Both the position numbers and the translations under genes were made by a program. A DNA stretch of 64,000 nucleotides from Carnegiea gigantea (taxonomy: Eukaryota; Streptophyta; Magnoliopsida; Caryophyllales; Cactaceae). Position 1 is the stretch's first letter, and the number at the start of each line of letters is the position of its first letter. Shown here one piece after another: positions 34,500-45,665 of this stretch. Where the stretch lies: contig JAKOGI010000564.1 of assembly GCA_029747015.1 (NCBI GenBank), positions 62,001-126,000 of the forward strand, written 5' to 3'. Under the pieces are notes generated by a model. It was not told the origin of the DNA, did not search any database, and was given only the letters and a program-made list of their open reading frames with translations.

Positions 34500-34760
34500 G
34501 ACTTCCTCAAGTTGGTAGCAATGGTGCCATAGCCTCCTCCTTCATGTTATCGACGTAGGTGCCCTCTTTAAAGTTGGTAGCAACAACAACATAGCCTTCT
34601 CCTTCCTATTGGTAGTACCTGCTACGTAGGCCTCCTCTTTTAAATTAGGGGGTGACGATAACATATTGGTTCACTTTATGTCAGCAACCTTCACCTTCAA
34701 ATCATAGGGCATCCGTATTTAAGTTGGTGATGACAACAACGTGGCCTTCATCGTTATAAT
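34500..34760 (+). repeat. Imperfect repeats with AAGTTGGTAGCAACAACAAC
   Basis: Three related stretches at about 34511, 34571 and 34723 (AAGTTGGTAGCA or AAGTTGGTGATG, then ACAAC, then GCCTTC). Part of the 3' region of element E; no coding sequence. Confidence 0.6.
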
Positions 34761-35039
34761 AGGGAAAGTCATCCAAGGCGGACTCGCACAAACAAGCCAT
34801 CCAAAGGTGAGAAAAATAGTGAAAGTTACTCAAGGTGGACCTATTGAAGGATGAGAAAAAAACTTTCATATTGCTTATGGCAAGTAAGAGAGAAAATGAT
34901 CTATTTAGTCCAAAGCTTGAAGCATCCAACATTTCAAATAACAAACCTACAAAAGCATAAAGAAAAAAAGGGTTGTGTCATTGCTTGACAAGTACGGTAT
35001 AGCCTTCTTCTGGTTGCTCACAAAGCTGATGTAGATCTT
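34761..35039 (+). other. Element E 3' region, no gene
   Basis: Nothing recognised beyond short repeated words (GTGAGAAAAATAG, GATGAGAAAAAAA). Confidence 0.35.
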
Positions 35040-35626
35040 CTTTTGAGAATTCAAGATTAACCTGTTGATATACCCGGAAGGGTTGGACATTCAAATGTTA
35101 ACCAATATCAATTCAAATTTCCTTATAGAGAATCTTTTGCCTTTGGAGAACTTTCACCTTTAATGAAGTTCACCTTAGGAGAATTTAATGTTAACCCATT
35201 GATGTACCTAAAAGGGATAAGACATCCAAAGGTTAATCAATTCCACGTCAAATTTTCTTTTAGAGAATTTTTGACCTCTGAAAAATTTTGTCTTTGAAGA
35301 AGTTCACCTTAGGAGGATTCAAGGTTAACCCATTATTGTACCTAGAAGGGTTAGACATTTAAAGGTTAATAGATCCCAAGTCAAATTTCCTTTTAGAGAA
35401 TTTTTTGCCTTTACAGAATTTTCGCCTTTGAGGAAGTTCACCTTAGGAATATTCAAGACTAATCAATTGATGTACCCTAAAGGGTTAGATATTCAAAGAT
35501 TAATCGGTATCAGATCAAATCTCTTTTTGGATAATTATTTGCCTTTAGAGAATTTTCGCCTTTGAGGAAGTCCACCTAAGGAGGATTCAAGGTTAGCCGG
35601 TTGATATACTCAAAAAGGTTAGATAT
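35040..35626 (+). repeat. 134-bp tandem repeat, 4.4 copies
   Basis: The word TTCAAG-TTAAC-TTGATGTACC (imperfect) starts at 35050, 35184, 35318, 35452 and 35586, exactly 134 bases apart each time. Units contain TTCACCTTAGGA and TTTGCCTTTAGAGAA. The last unit is cut by the array at 35627. Confidence 0.9.
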
Positions 35627-36818
35627 TATTAGGCGATAAATTGTCGTATTCTACATGCCTCTTTCACCCACTTTTAGCTCATATAATAACTTAATCTTTA
35701 GGATTTTTACTTGTTTTATTTACATTTTGTAGGAAATAAGTTGAAATGGAGCAAGTACCACGAAAAAGAAATAACCAGTGCAGGTAGGCAAGAAAGGGAT
35801 GGCAGGGGGCCGAACCACCGCGCTAGAAAAATGGCACGGTAGGACCGTGCCACCCTGGCATAGTGGGGCCATGCCACTTGGCACGGTCGTCCCCTCCCCC
35901 ATCGCCCGCTCGCCCGATTTTCTATTTAAGCGTCCTTCAGCATTTTCGTTCGGGACCTCCCCCGGCTCTCCTTTAGAGACTTTTTGGGAGTTTTTAAGTT
36001 AGGATTAGCCAATTGAAGTCCCATTGAGGAATTACATTAGGATTTGTCTCTGGTTGTTTGGATTCAAACTTGTGGATTCTCAAGTTCATTCAATCAACAT
36101 AAGTTTTCTCTTCTCTTCCTCTCTTTATTTTGTATGCTTACGTAATGTTTTGGTTTATACGCTTTTGTAATGTTTATAGATTATAGTTGTGAATTTGGAT
36201 TGTGATTAGCCTTATGATGGCCAATTGGTTGTTGTTAGACCTTTACCCCTCTTGTTCATGCCAGAATTTAAGGTTTTCCCTCATGCCCACCATGTGTTCA
36301 ATGAAATACTCGAAAGAGCTTTCATTCGTGTTTCAGGGCAATTGTTTTATGCTTAAAGGTAAGGTTGATTATCTAGTATGGGTAGAGTGAATAGTTGGGA
36401 TTGGGACATGAAAATAGTCTCGTCGCTAGCTAGGTCACGGGTTATCAACTTAGTAGTTTAGTCGAACTAATCCCATGAAAATAGGTGGTTAGAATAGCTA
36501 GATTAGCCTATTAACCCTTGAGAGATGGCTTGGCTGGCCTCAATGACACAACCGATCAACCTCAAATACTAGCATAATTTGGGAAGGTAAGGGTTTAACT
36601 TGATCAGCTGGTTTATCTCAGGTTTAATCATAATCGCACAGTCCTTTGGTTATTTTGGTAGTTTAGTTCCATTTTCTATCTCTTCGGTTTTGTCTAACTT
36701 GAGACTCTTTAGTTAGCTTTGGTACTTGGAAAGCCAACTCTCTGCAGACGATACCCCGAGTACTCAATGATGCACCTTGCATTTGGGGTTTATAAATGTT
36801 AAAACTTTTTCCCTGATA
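35627..36818 (+). repeat. Array LTR1 (lacks the hAT-like insert)
   Basis: 1192 bp. Starts TATTAGGCGATAAATTG (TG changed to TA) and ends CCCTGATA. At 36632-36641, ATCGCACAGT is the nearly empty target site of the insert found in LTR2 to LTR5. Contains the palindromic module (35825-35893) and a TATA-like TATTTAAG (35923). Confidence 0.9.
35923..35930 (+). promoter_or_regulatory. Array LTR TATA-like box
   Basis: TATTTAAG in TTTTCTATTTAAGCGTCC; the same words occur in LTR2 to LTR6 (for example near 39700, 44087, 48450, 52860 and 63872). Confidence 0.5.
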
Positions 36819-36824
36819 AGTTTT

Positions 36825-36842
36825 TCGCGCCGTTACTAGGGA
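36825..36842 (+). other. Unit 1 primer binding site (tRNA-Asp type)
   Basis: TCGCGCCGTTACTAGGGA. Equivalent sites: 41195-41212, 45582-45599, 49948-49965 and 60960-60977 (TGGCACCGTTGCTAGGGA-like). The differences from TGGCGCCGTTGCCGGGGA are mostly transitions. Confidence 0.8.
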
Positions 36843-36914
36843 GTTACCACTTTCCAACAGCTTGGGCATTCGAGGCTGCACATTTATTTTGAAAAAATAA
36901 AAATCTCTTTTTTC

Positions 36915-38154
36915 CACTTCCTTCAATATGAGCATGAATTGTTTTGGAGATACTATAATAGATTATATGCTTTTCTTACTCATTGTGATTTTTGTTTAGA
37001 AAAGTGAGAAATTTTGATTACAGTTTATGAGGGTGTGAATTGTGAGACCTGTACTCTTTTAGAGTTTTGGGATTTTTGTGCCAAAAACGTTGATGAAGCT
37101 TAGGATTTTCATGATTGGTTGGCTCAGGATACTTATGAATATGAGATTAGTTGCACTAATTCATACATTCCACCCCCTTGCATCCCTGATTATGCTCCTA
37201 CAATGCGCTAAATTTGCCATTGCTCTGATCATGACAGCAATTCTTGTCCCTGTTATATTTCTGATGGGGGCTTTGCTAGACTTGGCAATATGATAGACAC
37301 AATGAATAAGCAACAAATTGAGTTTGTGAATAAAATGCTGGAGTATGACCTGTCACCTGAGACTGACCTTAGTTCTAGTTGTCCTAGACTTGATGTGAAT
37401 CTGTGTGATGATGGTGCGTCTTTCCCTCCTCTAGAGTTCGTACTAGAGGAAGTACTTGACCCTTCCTTGACTACTTTACTCACAGTTACTCCATCCTTTC
37501 CTAATACCCTTAGGGACAACACTGTGTTTATCATAACCTTTTTTGATAAACCTCCACCTTTAGCCCAATCGACGGAGTTCAGGGTAGGTGAGATCGTTGG
37601 TGTTGGCACTAGTGTTGATGAAGATGATACTTGGTCTGAATTAGGTGATGCTTTTATTAAGGAGTATGGTCTTCATGAAACTCTCATAGGGACTTCATGT
37701 GTAGATGTTGTGGTTGTGGGCCCAGCTAATCCTGATTTTGTTGATAATATACCCCCCAACCCTCTTGATACATTCCATGCTTCCCCTTTCCGTTCACTAC
37801 CCTCCCCTCCCCTTGAGTATCGTAATATATAACCCATTGATTATCATGATATGCTTGAGGGGAATGTAGTTGACTGTTTGAAGCCTCTAGGTACCTTTAG
37901 AGGGTATGACACCTCCCTTGACTCTTATAGATTATACCTCGAGACCATGCCTGCAAAAATCATGTTAACCTTTGCATTCGATCACTCTAAGGACTTTTTA
38001 AGGGCATTTGATAAATTTTGGAGAGCGCTTACCATCATCAAGATTCATGTTTAAGTACTCTTATTCCCATTCATCTGAGTTGCATGCTCAGGTGTTTGAT
38101 AAGCTCATGAGAGCTTTAACAGCATCTGATTTGGTAGCTCGGATCTTGAGATGA
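36915..38154 (+). pseudogene. Array unit 1 Gag-like protein, broken
   Basis: The N-terminal part has no ATG at the place used in units 3 to 5 and contains a TGA after the LEK residues (near 37004). The zinc knuckle near 37208 reads R-stop-ICHCSDHDSNSC. The longest piece is 37290-37832 (MIDTMNKQQIEFVNKMLEYD), ended by TAA (37830-37832), then open again in the same frame from 37851. A 2-base deletion near 38040 shifts the frame before the last helix pair. The protein resembles element F's Gag from end to end. Function: presumably RNA packaging. Confidence 0.8.
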
Positions 38155-39437
38155 GGAGGGGTGGCTGATGCTCCTTCAACCTCCCATTACACCATCTTAA
38201 GTAGGTGGTAGTTTAGGTGCACCCAACGCCTAATCAGGTAAATTCGTTCCCTCTTCTCTTTCTTTATTTTTGTTTTGTGTATATAGCTTTTGCCCTTTCT
38301 TGTTTATATTTTGCTTTTGTGTTGTTATTTTTTTTAGATTTCTTCCTTTTGTATATGTATGTGTCTTATTGGTGGTTATGACTTCTTGGCTCCCAATGAG
38401 GACATTGTGAAATTTAGGCGTGGGGGTGGGAAGTCATATACCCTATGCATATTTTTGTGAAAATTTTTTCACTTTTGTGTAGTTTTTCTTTTTGGCTTTG
38501 GGGAAGTTTCGTACTATTCTGATTAGCTTAAATCCCCTGTACTTTGACTATTAGCTTGTATAGGAATGTGATGTGCATGATAGATCTTCGTCCTCAGCGT
38601 GTCACTCTAGGCCCTCATGCTAACCCCAATTATTCGTTATCGATGTGTAATCCCATCCTTATCTATGCCATCATCATTAGCTTAGGGACTTAGTCTTCCG
38701 TGATTAACTCTCCCACCTATTTTTGACACGGTTAACAAATGTTCACATTCAAAAGAAAAAGGAGAAAAAGAAAAACATAAAATAAGGAATGACGAGTATC
38801 CCTTTGAGGCATGCGTTACTGGGCGTTACCCTTTGAGGCAATACTGCTATTGGGTGTTATCCTTTAAGGCCATACTGCTATTGGAAAAGCTTGCTTCCTG
38901 TGCTAACAAGTCAATAATGTAGCATGTGTTAGTCAAGTGGGATTGAGTCGATTCTGGTAAGGCTAAGTCCTAAGATAATGATACACTTATACACCGAGCA
39001 TTAGGATGGATTTTAGGTTTTAATGCACAGTGGGGTGAAAAGTTAGTGCTTTGATGTCGTGTATGTGGATAGAGAGTCTTGATGTATACGCTCTGTTTAT
39101 ATACAGGCTAATACCTTCGTTGCGTTGGTGAATTAGTTGGCTAGAATGTGTACAGTCTTCCCTTTGTACATATATTTGTGCCTTGTTTGTATATCTAGTT
39201 TGTTTTCTTTGTTTTTCCTTTCTCTTTTTTCCACTTATTTTTCTTTTTCAATATTTTGTGGGTATATCTTCTGCGCGCACAAGACCTTACTCGTCCACTT
39301 GGGGGAACCAAGGGGTTCAAAGGGCTTGTTGCATGCGCTAAATGCATCCGCGATTCCTGCGAAAGTGAGTTAGCTTCCTATGTTAGTTTTTCTTTTGTTT
39401 TGCGCGAGGACGAGCAAAAGATAGCTATGGGGGTATT
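38155..39437 (+). other. Array unit 1 3' noncoding region
   Basis: Begins with GTGGCTGATGCTCCTTCAAC, also present in element F. Includes an internal purine tract near 38395-38434 (GAGGACATTGTGA, then GTGGGGGTGGG), the 3-unit GAGGC repeat (38796-38898), and a final block with TTGTTGCATGCGCTAAATGC, GAGGACGAGCAAAAG and the purine tract before LTR2. Confidence 0.8.
38796..38898 (+). repeat. 3-unit GAGGC/CTGCTATTGGG repeat
   Basis: Three imperfect copies of about 31 bases, each with CCTTTGAGGC (third copy CCTTTAAGGC) followed by TACTG-type words. Repeated in all array units and in element F, degenerate in element B. Confidence 0.85.
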
Positions 39438-41188
39438 TGTTCGGTGAGAAATTATCGTATTTTACGTGCCTCTTTCATCCACTTTTAGCTCATATAATCG
39501 CTTAATCTTTAGGATTTTTACTTATTTTATTTACGTTTTGCAGAAAATAAGTTCAAATGGAGCAAGTACTATGAAAAGGAGCGAAAACAGATAAAAACAG
39601 TGAAAGTAGGCAAGAAAGGGACGGCGAGGGGCGGAACCATCGCGCCAGAAAAATGGCACGATGGGGCCGTGCCACCCGTCGCCCGCTCGCCCAATTTTCT
39701 ATTTAAGCGTCCTTCGGCATTTTTGTTTGGGACCTCCTCGAGCTCTCCTTTAGCCACATTTTGGGAGTTTTTAGGTTCGGATTAGCCAATAAAAATCCCA
39801 TTGGGGAATTAGATTAGCATTTGTCTCTGGTTGTTTGGACTCAAACTTGTGGATTCTCAAGTTCATTCAATCAACATAAGTTTTCTCTTCTCTTCCTCTC
39901 TTTATTTTGTATGTTTATGTTCATGTTTTGGTTTATATGCTTTTGTAATGTTTACAGATTATAGTTGTGAATTTGGATTGTGATTAGCCTTGTGATGGCC
40001 AATTGATTGTTGCTCGGCCTTTGTCCCCCTTGTTCATGCTAGAATTTAAGGTTTTCCCTCACGCCCACCATGTGTTCGATGAAATGCTCGAAAGAGCTTT
40101 AATCTGTGTTTTAGGACAACTGATTTATGGTGAAAGGTGCGGTTGATTGTCTAGAGTGGGAAGAGTGAATGACTAGGATTGGGACATGAAAATAGTCTCG
40201 TCGCCATCTAGGTCAAGGGTTGTCAACTTAGTGGTTTAGTCGAACTAATCCCATGAAAATAGGTGGTTAGAATAACTAGACTAACCTATTGACCCTTAAG
40301 AGAGGGCTTGGGTGGCCTCAATGATGCAACCGGCCAACCTCGAATACTAGCATAATTGGGAAGGTGAGAGTTTAACTCGATCAACTGATTTATCTCAGGT
40401 TTAATCATAATCGCAGTTAGAGTTAGGAAAAGCTAACCCGACACGATTATCGATGCGAAACTGACACGAACTTAAGTGGGTTTCTACAAATTTTCGACCC
40501 ATTTAATTAAATGGGTTGACACGATCAACACGTTTAATTAAATGGGTTAGGTTCAGGTTGACATTCTCGACACAAAAAAGTACCTAGTTAACCCGTTTAA
40601 TTAAATGAGTTAAATAAGTCAACTCATTTTTCTATTTGTCATTTATCAATTTACTTTTTATTAGATAATTAAGAACATGAAATTTTTTAAAAATTGTGAA
40701 TTATGACGAATTAGAGAAATTTTAAAGAGAAATTATTTAACGTGATATATAAACTTAATTTTTAACACTGTAATTACATATTAGTTGAAAATATTAAATG
40801 CGTAAATAGTTCATTAGATTACTGAATTTGACCCGTTTATCTTAAATGGGTTAAGTGGACCAACCCGTTTAAAAATTAAATAGGCACAGGTTAAGGCTTT
40901 TCAACCCATTTAATAAACGGGTTAGGTTCAGGCCTAGGAATTCTCAACCCATTTAAGTTTGACACGAACACGAACACGACCCGACACGACCTATTGCCCA
41001 GCTTTAATCGCAGTCCTTTGGTTATTTTGGTAGTTATTTCTATTTTCTATCCCTTTAATTTTGCTAGCTTGAGACGCTTTAGTTAACTCTGGTACTTGGA
41101 AACCCAACTCTCTGCGGACGACACCCCGAGTACTCAACGATGCACCTTGCACTTGGGGTTTATAAATATTAAAACTTTTTCCCTAACA
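39438..41188 (+). repeat. Array LTR2 (with hAT-like insert)
   Basis: 1751 bp from TGTTCGGTGAG to CCCTAACA. Without the 589-bp insert and the 8-bp duplication it would be about 1154 bp, similar to LTR1. The palindromic module near 39649 is a shorter version. Confidence 0.92.
40418..41006. mobile_element. hAT-like MITE in LTR2
   Basis: 589 bp. Ends TAGAGTTAGG and CCAGCTTTA form imperfect terminal inverted repeats; the perfect 8-bp TSD ATCGCAGT stands at 40410-40417 and 41007-41014. Inside, palindromes such as ACCCATTTAATTAAATGGGT (40497-40516) recur; no transposase. Confidence 0.85.
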
Positions 41189-41276
41189 AGTTTTTGGCAC
41201 TGTTGCCAGGGAGCTGGCGCTTTTCAATATTAGAGCTTACTTGGGCATTCGAGACTAGGCTTTTATTTTTTTTAAA

Positions 41277-42534
41277 AAAAAAGCCCTTTTCCCACTTCCC
41301 TTAATATGAGCATGAATTATTTTGGAGATACTATAATAAATTACATGCTTTTCTTGCTCATTGTGATTTTTAGTTAGAAAAGTGGAAAATTTTGATTACA
41401 CTTTGTGAGGGTGTGAATTGTGAGACCTGTACTCTTTTAGAGTTTTGGGATTTTTGTGCTAAAAATGTTAATAAAGCTTGGGATTTTCTTGACTGGTTGG
41501 CTCATCATACTTATGAATATGAGATTAGTTGTACTAATTCATACATCCCACCCCCTTACATCCCTGATTATGCGCCTGCTATGCGCTAAATTTGCCATTG
41601 CTTTGATCATGACAGTAATTCTTGTCCCTACTATATTTCTGATTAGGGATTTGTTAGACTTAGCAATATGATGGAGACAATGAATGAGCAACAAATTACG
41701 TTTGCTAATAAAATGCTGGAGTATGACCTATCACCTGAGACTGACCTTAGTTCTAGTTGTCATAGACTTGATGTGAATCTGTGTGATGATGGTGCGTCTT
41801 TCCCTCCTCTAGAGTTCGTACTAGAGGAAGTACTTGACCCTCCCTTGACTACTTTACTCACAGTTGCTCCATCCTTTCCTAATACCCTCAGGGACAAGAC
41901 TGCGTTTATCATGACCTTTTTTGATAAACCTCCCCCTTTAGCCCAATGGACAGAGTTCAGGGTAGGTGAGATCGTTGGTGTTGGTGCTAGTGCTGATGAA
42001 GATGATACTTGGTCTAAATTCGGTGATGCTTTTATTGAGGAGTATGGTCTTCATGATACTCTCATAGGGACTTTATGTGTAGATGTTGTGGTTGTGGGCC
42101 CAGCTAATCCTGATTTTATTGATAATATATCCCCCAACCCTCTTGATACGTTCCATGCTTCCCCTTTCCGTTCACTACCCTCCCCTCCCCTTGAGTATCG
42201 TAATATGTTACCCACTGATTGTCATGATATGCTTGAGGGGAATGTAGTTGACTGTTTGAAGCCTCTAGGTACCTTTAGAGGGTATGACACCTCCCTTGAC
42301 CCTTATAGATTATACCTCGGGACCATGCCTGCAAAAATCATGTTGACCTTTGCATTCGATCACTCTAAGGACTTTTTAAGGGCATTTGATAAATTTTGGA
42401 GAGTGCTTACCATTATTTCAAGATTCATGTTTAAGTACTCTTATTCCCATTCATCTGAGTTGCATGCTCAGGTGTTTGATAAGCTCATTAGAGCTTTGAC
42501 AGCATCTGATTTGGTAGCTCGGATCTTGAGATGA
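41277..42534 (+). pseudogene. Array unit 2 Gag-like protein, best preserved C-terminal part
   Basis: The upstream part lacks the ATG (AAG there) but keeps Trp (TGG) after LEK, where units 1, 3 and 5 have TGA. The zinc knuckle again has TAA at its second position (41586-41588). From ATG 41668 a clean 288-residue frame runs to TGA 42534: METMNEQQ, then acidic stretches (LSPETDLSSS; DEDDTW), then a C-terminal domain with two FDK-type helices (AFDKFWRVL and VFDKLIRALTAS). The same C-terminal pattern exists in F. No known domain beyond Gag is recognised. Confidence 0.8.
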
Positions 42535-43823
42535 GGAGGAGTGGCTGATGCTCCTTCAACCTCCCATTACACCATCTTGAGGAGGTGGTAGTTTAGGTGC
42601 ACCCAGCGGCTAATCAGGTAAATTCGTTCCCTCTTTTCTCTTTCTTTATTTTTATTTTGTGTATATAGCTTTTGCCCTTTCGTGTTTATATTTTGCTTTT
42701 GTGTTGTTACTTTTTTAGATTTCTTCCTTTTGTATATGTATGTGTCTTATTGGTGGTTGCGACTCCTTGGCTCCCAATGAGGCCATTGTGAGATTTAGGC
42801 GTGAGGGTGGGAAGTCATATACCCTATGCAAATTTTTGTGAAAATTTTTTCACTTTTGTGTAGTTTTTGTTTTCGGCTTTGGGGAAGCTTCGTACTATTC
42901 TGATTAGCTTAAATCCCCTATACTTTGAGTATTAGCTTGTATAGGAATGTGATGTGCATGATAGATCTTCATCCTCAGCGTGTCACTCTGGGCCCTCATG
43001 CTAACCCCAATTATTCGTTATCGATGTGTAATCCTATCCTTATCTATGCCATCATCATTAGCTTAGGGACTTAGTCTTCCGTGATCGACTCTCCCACCTG
43101 TTTTTGACACGGTTAATAATTGTTCGCATTCAAAAAAAAAAAGGAGAAAAAGAAAAACATAAAATAAGGAATAACGAGTATCCCTTTAAGGCATGCGCTA
43201 CTGGGCGTTACCCTTTGAGGTAATACTGCTATTGGGTGTTATCCTTTGAGGCCATACTACTACTGGGAAAGCTTGCTTCCTGTGCTAACAAGTCAATAAT
43301 GTAGCATGTGTTAGTCAAGTGAGATTGAGTCGATTGTGGTAAGGCTAAGTCCTAAGATAATGATACACTTACACACCGAGCATTAGGATGGATTTTACGT
43401 TTTAATGCACAGTGGGGTGAAAAGTTAGTGCTTTGATGTCGTGTATGTGGATAGAGAGTCTTGATGTATACACTCTGTTTATACACAGGCTAATACCTTC
43501 ATTGCATTGGTGAATTAGTTGGTTAAAATGTGTACAGTCGTCCCTTTGTACAGATATTTATGCCTTGTTTGTATATCTATTTTGTTTTCTTTGTTTTTCC
43601 TTTCTCCTTTTTCCACTTATTTTTCTTTTTCAAGATTTTATGGGTATATCTTCTGCAAACCCGCGCAAGACCTTACTCGTCCATTTGGGGGAACCAAGGG
43701 GTTCAAAGGGCTTGTTGCATGCGCTAAATGCATCCGCGATTCCTGCGAAAGTGAGTTAGCTTCCTATGTTAGTTTTTCTTTTGTTTTGCTCGAGGACGAG
43801 CAAAAGATAGCTATGGGGGTATT
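42535..43823 (+). other. Array unit 2 3' noncoding region
   Basis: As in unit 1: GTGGCTGATGCTCC start, internal purine tract near 42770-42812, GAGGC repeat 43178-43277, terminal purine tract. Confidence 0.8.
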
Positions 43824-45575
43824 TGTTCGGTGAGAAATTATCGTATTTTACGTGCCTCTTTCATCCACTTTTAGCTCGTATAATCACCTAATCTTTAGGA
43901 TTTTTACTTATTTTATTTACGTTTTGCAGAAAATAAGTTCAAATGGAGCAAGTACTATGAAAAGGAGCGAAGACAGATAAAAACAGTGAAAGTAGGCAAG
44001 AAAGGGATGACGAGGGGCGGAACCATCGCGCCAGAAAAATGGCACGATGGGGCCGTGCCACCCGTCGCCCGCTCCCCCAATTTTCTATTTAAGCGTCCTT
44101 CGGCATTTTTGTTTGGGACCTCCTCGAGCTCTCCTTTAGCCACATTTTGGGAGTTTTCAGGTTCGGATTAGCCAATAAAAATCCCATTGGGGAATTAGAT
44201 TAGCATTTGTCTCTGGTTGTTTGGACTCAAACTTGTGGATTCTCAAGTTCATTCAATCAACATAAGTTTTCTCTTCTCTTCCTCTCTTTATTTTGTATGT
44301 TTATGTTCATGTTTTGGTTTATATGCTTTTGTAATGTTTGCAGATTATAGTTGTGAATTTGGATTGTGATTAGCCTTGTGATGGCCAATTGATTGTTGCT
44401 CGGCCTTTGTCCCCCTTGTTCATGCTAGAATTTAAGGTTTTCCCTCACGCCCACCATGAGTTCGATGAAATGCTCGAAAGAGCTTTAATCTGTGTTTTAG
44501 GACAACTGATTTATGCTGAAAGGTGTGGTTGATTGTCTAGAGTGGGTAGAGTGAATGACTAGGATTGGGACATGAAAATAGTCTCGTCGCCAGCTAGGTC
44601 AAGGGTTGTCAACTTAGTAGTTTAGTCAAACTAATCCCATGAAAATAGGTGGTTAGAATAATTAAACTAACCTATTGACCCTTAAGAGAGGGGTTGGGTG
44701 GCCTCAATGATGCAACCGGTCAACCTCGAATACTAGCATAATTGGGAAGGTGAGAGTTTAACTTGATCAACTGATTTATCTCATGTTTAATCATAATCGC
44801 AGTTAGAGTTAGGAAAAGCTAACCCGACACGATTATCGACGCGAAACTGACACGAACTTAAGTGGGTTTCTACAAATTTTCGACCCATTTAATTAAATGG
44901 GTTGACACGATCAATACGTTTAATTAAATGGGTTAGGTTCAGGTTGACATTCTCGACACAAAAAAGTACCTAGTTAACCCGTTTAATTAAATGAGTTAAA
45001 TAAGTCAACTCATTTTTCTATTTGTCATTTATCAATTTACTTTTTATTAGATAATTAAGAACATAAAATTTTTTAAAAATTGTGAATTATGACGAATCAG
45101 AGAAATTTTAAAGAGTAATTATTTAACGTGATATGTAAACTAAATTTTTAACACTGTAATTACGTATTAGTTGAAAATATTAAATGCGTAAATAGTTAAT
45201 TAGATTACTGAACTTGACCCGTTTATCTTAAATGGGTTAAGCGGATCAACCCGTTTAAAAATTAAATAGGCACAGGTTAAGGCTTTTCAACCCATTTAAT
45301 AAATGGGTTGGGTTTAGGTCGAGGAATTCTCAATCTGTTTAAGTTCGACACGAACACGAACACGACCCGACACGACCAATTGTCTAGCTTTAGGCACAGT
45401 CCTTTGGTTATTTTGGTAGTTTAGTTCTATTTTCTATCCCTTTAGTTTTGCTAGCTTGAGACGCTTTAGTTAACTCTGATACTTGGAAACCCAACTCTCT
45501 GCGGACGACATCCCGAGTACTCAACGATGCACCTTGCACTTGGAGTTTATAAATATTAAAACTTTTTCTCTAACA
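43824..45575 (+). repeat. Array LTR3 (with hAT-like insert)
   Basis: 1752 bp from TGTTCGGTGAG to TCTAACA. Very close to LTR2. Confidence 0.92.
44804..45392. mobile_element. hAT-like MITE in LTR3
   Basis: 589 bp at the identical site. The left duplication is ATCGCAGT; the right one has drifted to GGCACAGT (45393-45400). Confidence 0.83.
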
Positions 45576-45665
45576 AGTTTTTGGCACCATTGCCAGGGAG
45601 CTGGCGCTTTTCAATATTAGAGTTTACTTGGGCATTCGAGACTAGGCTTTTATTTTTTAAAAAAA

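Larger units (their letters stand above)
31486..35626 (+). mobile_element. Element E: Tat-like Ty3/gypsy LTR retrotransposon, 5' part
   Basis: A 5' LTR with TATA box, a PBS-like site and a gag are followed by satellite-like repeats, but no pol motif was found. The gag and LTR are in the style of the Tat/Ogre branch. The right side is interrupted at 35627 by the first LTR of the tandem array; a 3' LTR is not found in the window and may lie beyond the array. Confidence 0.75.

Noticed and set aside
34010..35626. CRISPR-like array
   Set aside because: Tandem units without unique spacers, inside a plant retrotransposon.
35622..35626. Array 5-bp TSD GATAT
   Set aside because: The right border lies outside the window, so it cannot be confirmed.
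36632..36641. hAT excision footprint in LTR1 (two extra bases CA)
   Set aside because: Could equally be a small indel at a site that never held the insert; not enough to claim excision.
37253..37609. Minus-strand open frames in the array units (also 46028-46297, 50391-50660, 61395-61676)
   Set aside because: They mirror the Gag-like frame on the plus strand and are not conserved with F.
39137..39447. Recurrent hydrophobic small frames of 60-104 residues before each array LTR (also 43519-43833, 47886-48200, 52259-52554, 63251-63600)
   Set aside because: They lie in T-rich 3' noncoding sequence with conserved DNA words; overlapping frames exist in more than one phase and starts differ, so the DNA and not a protein appears conserved.
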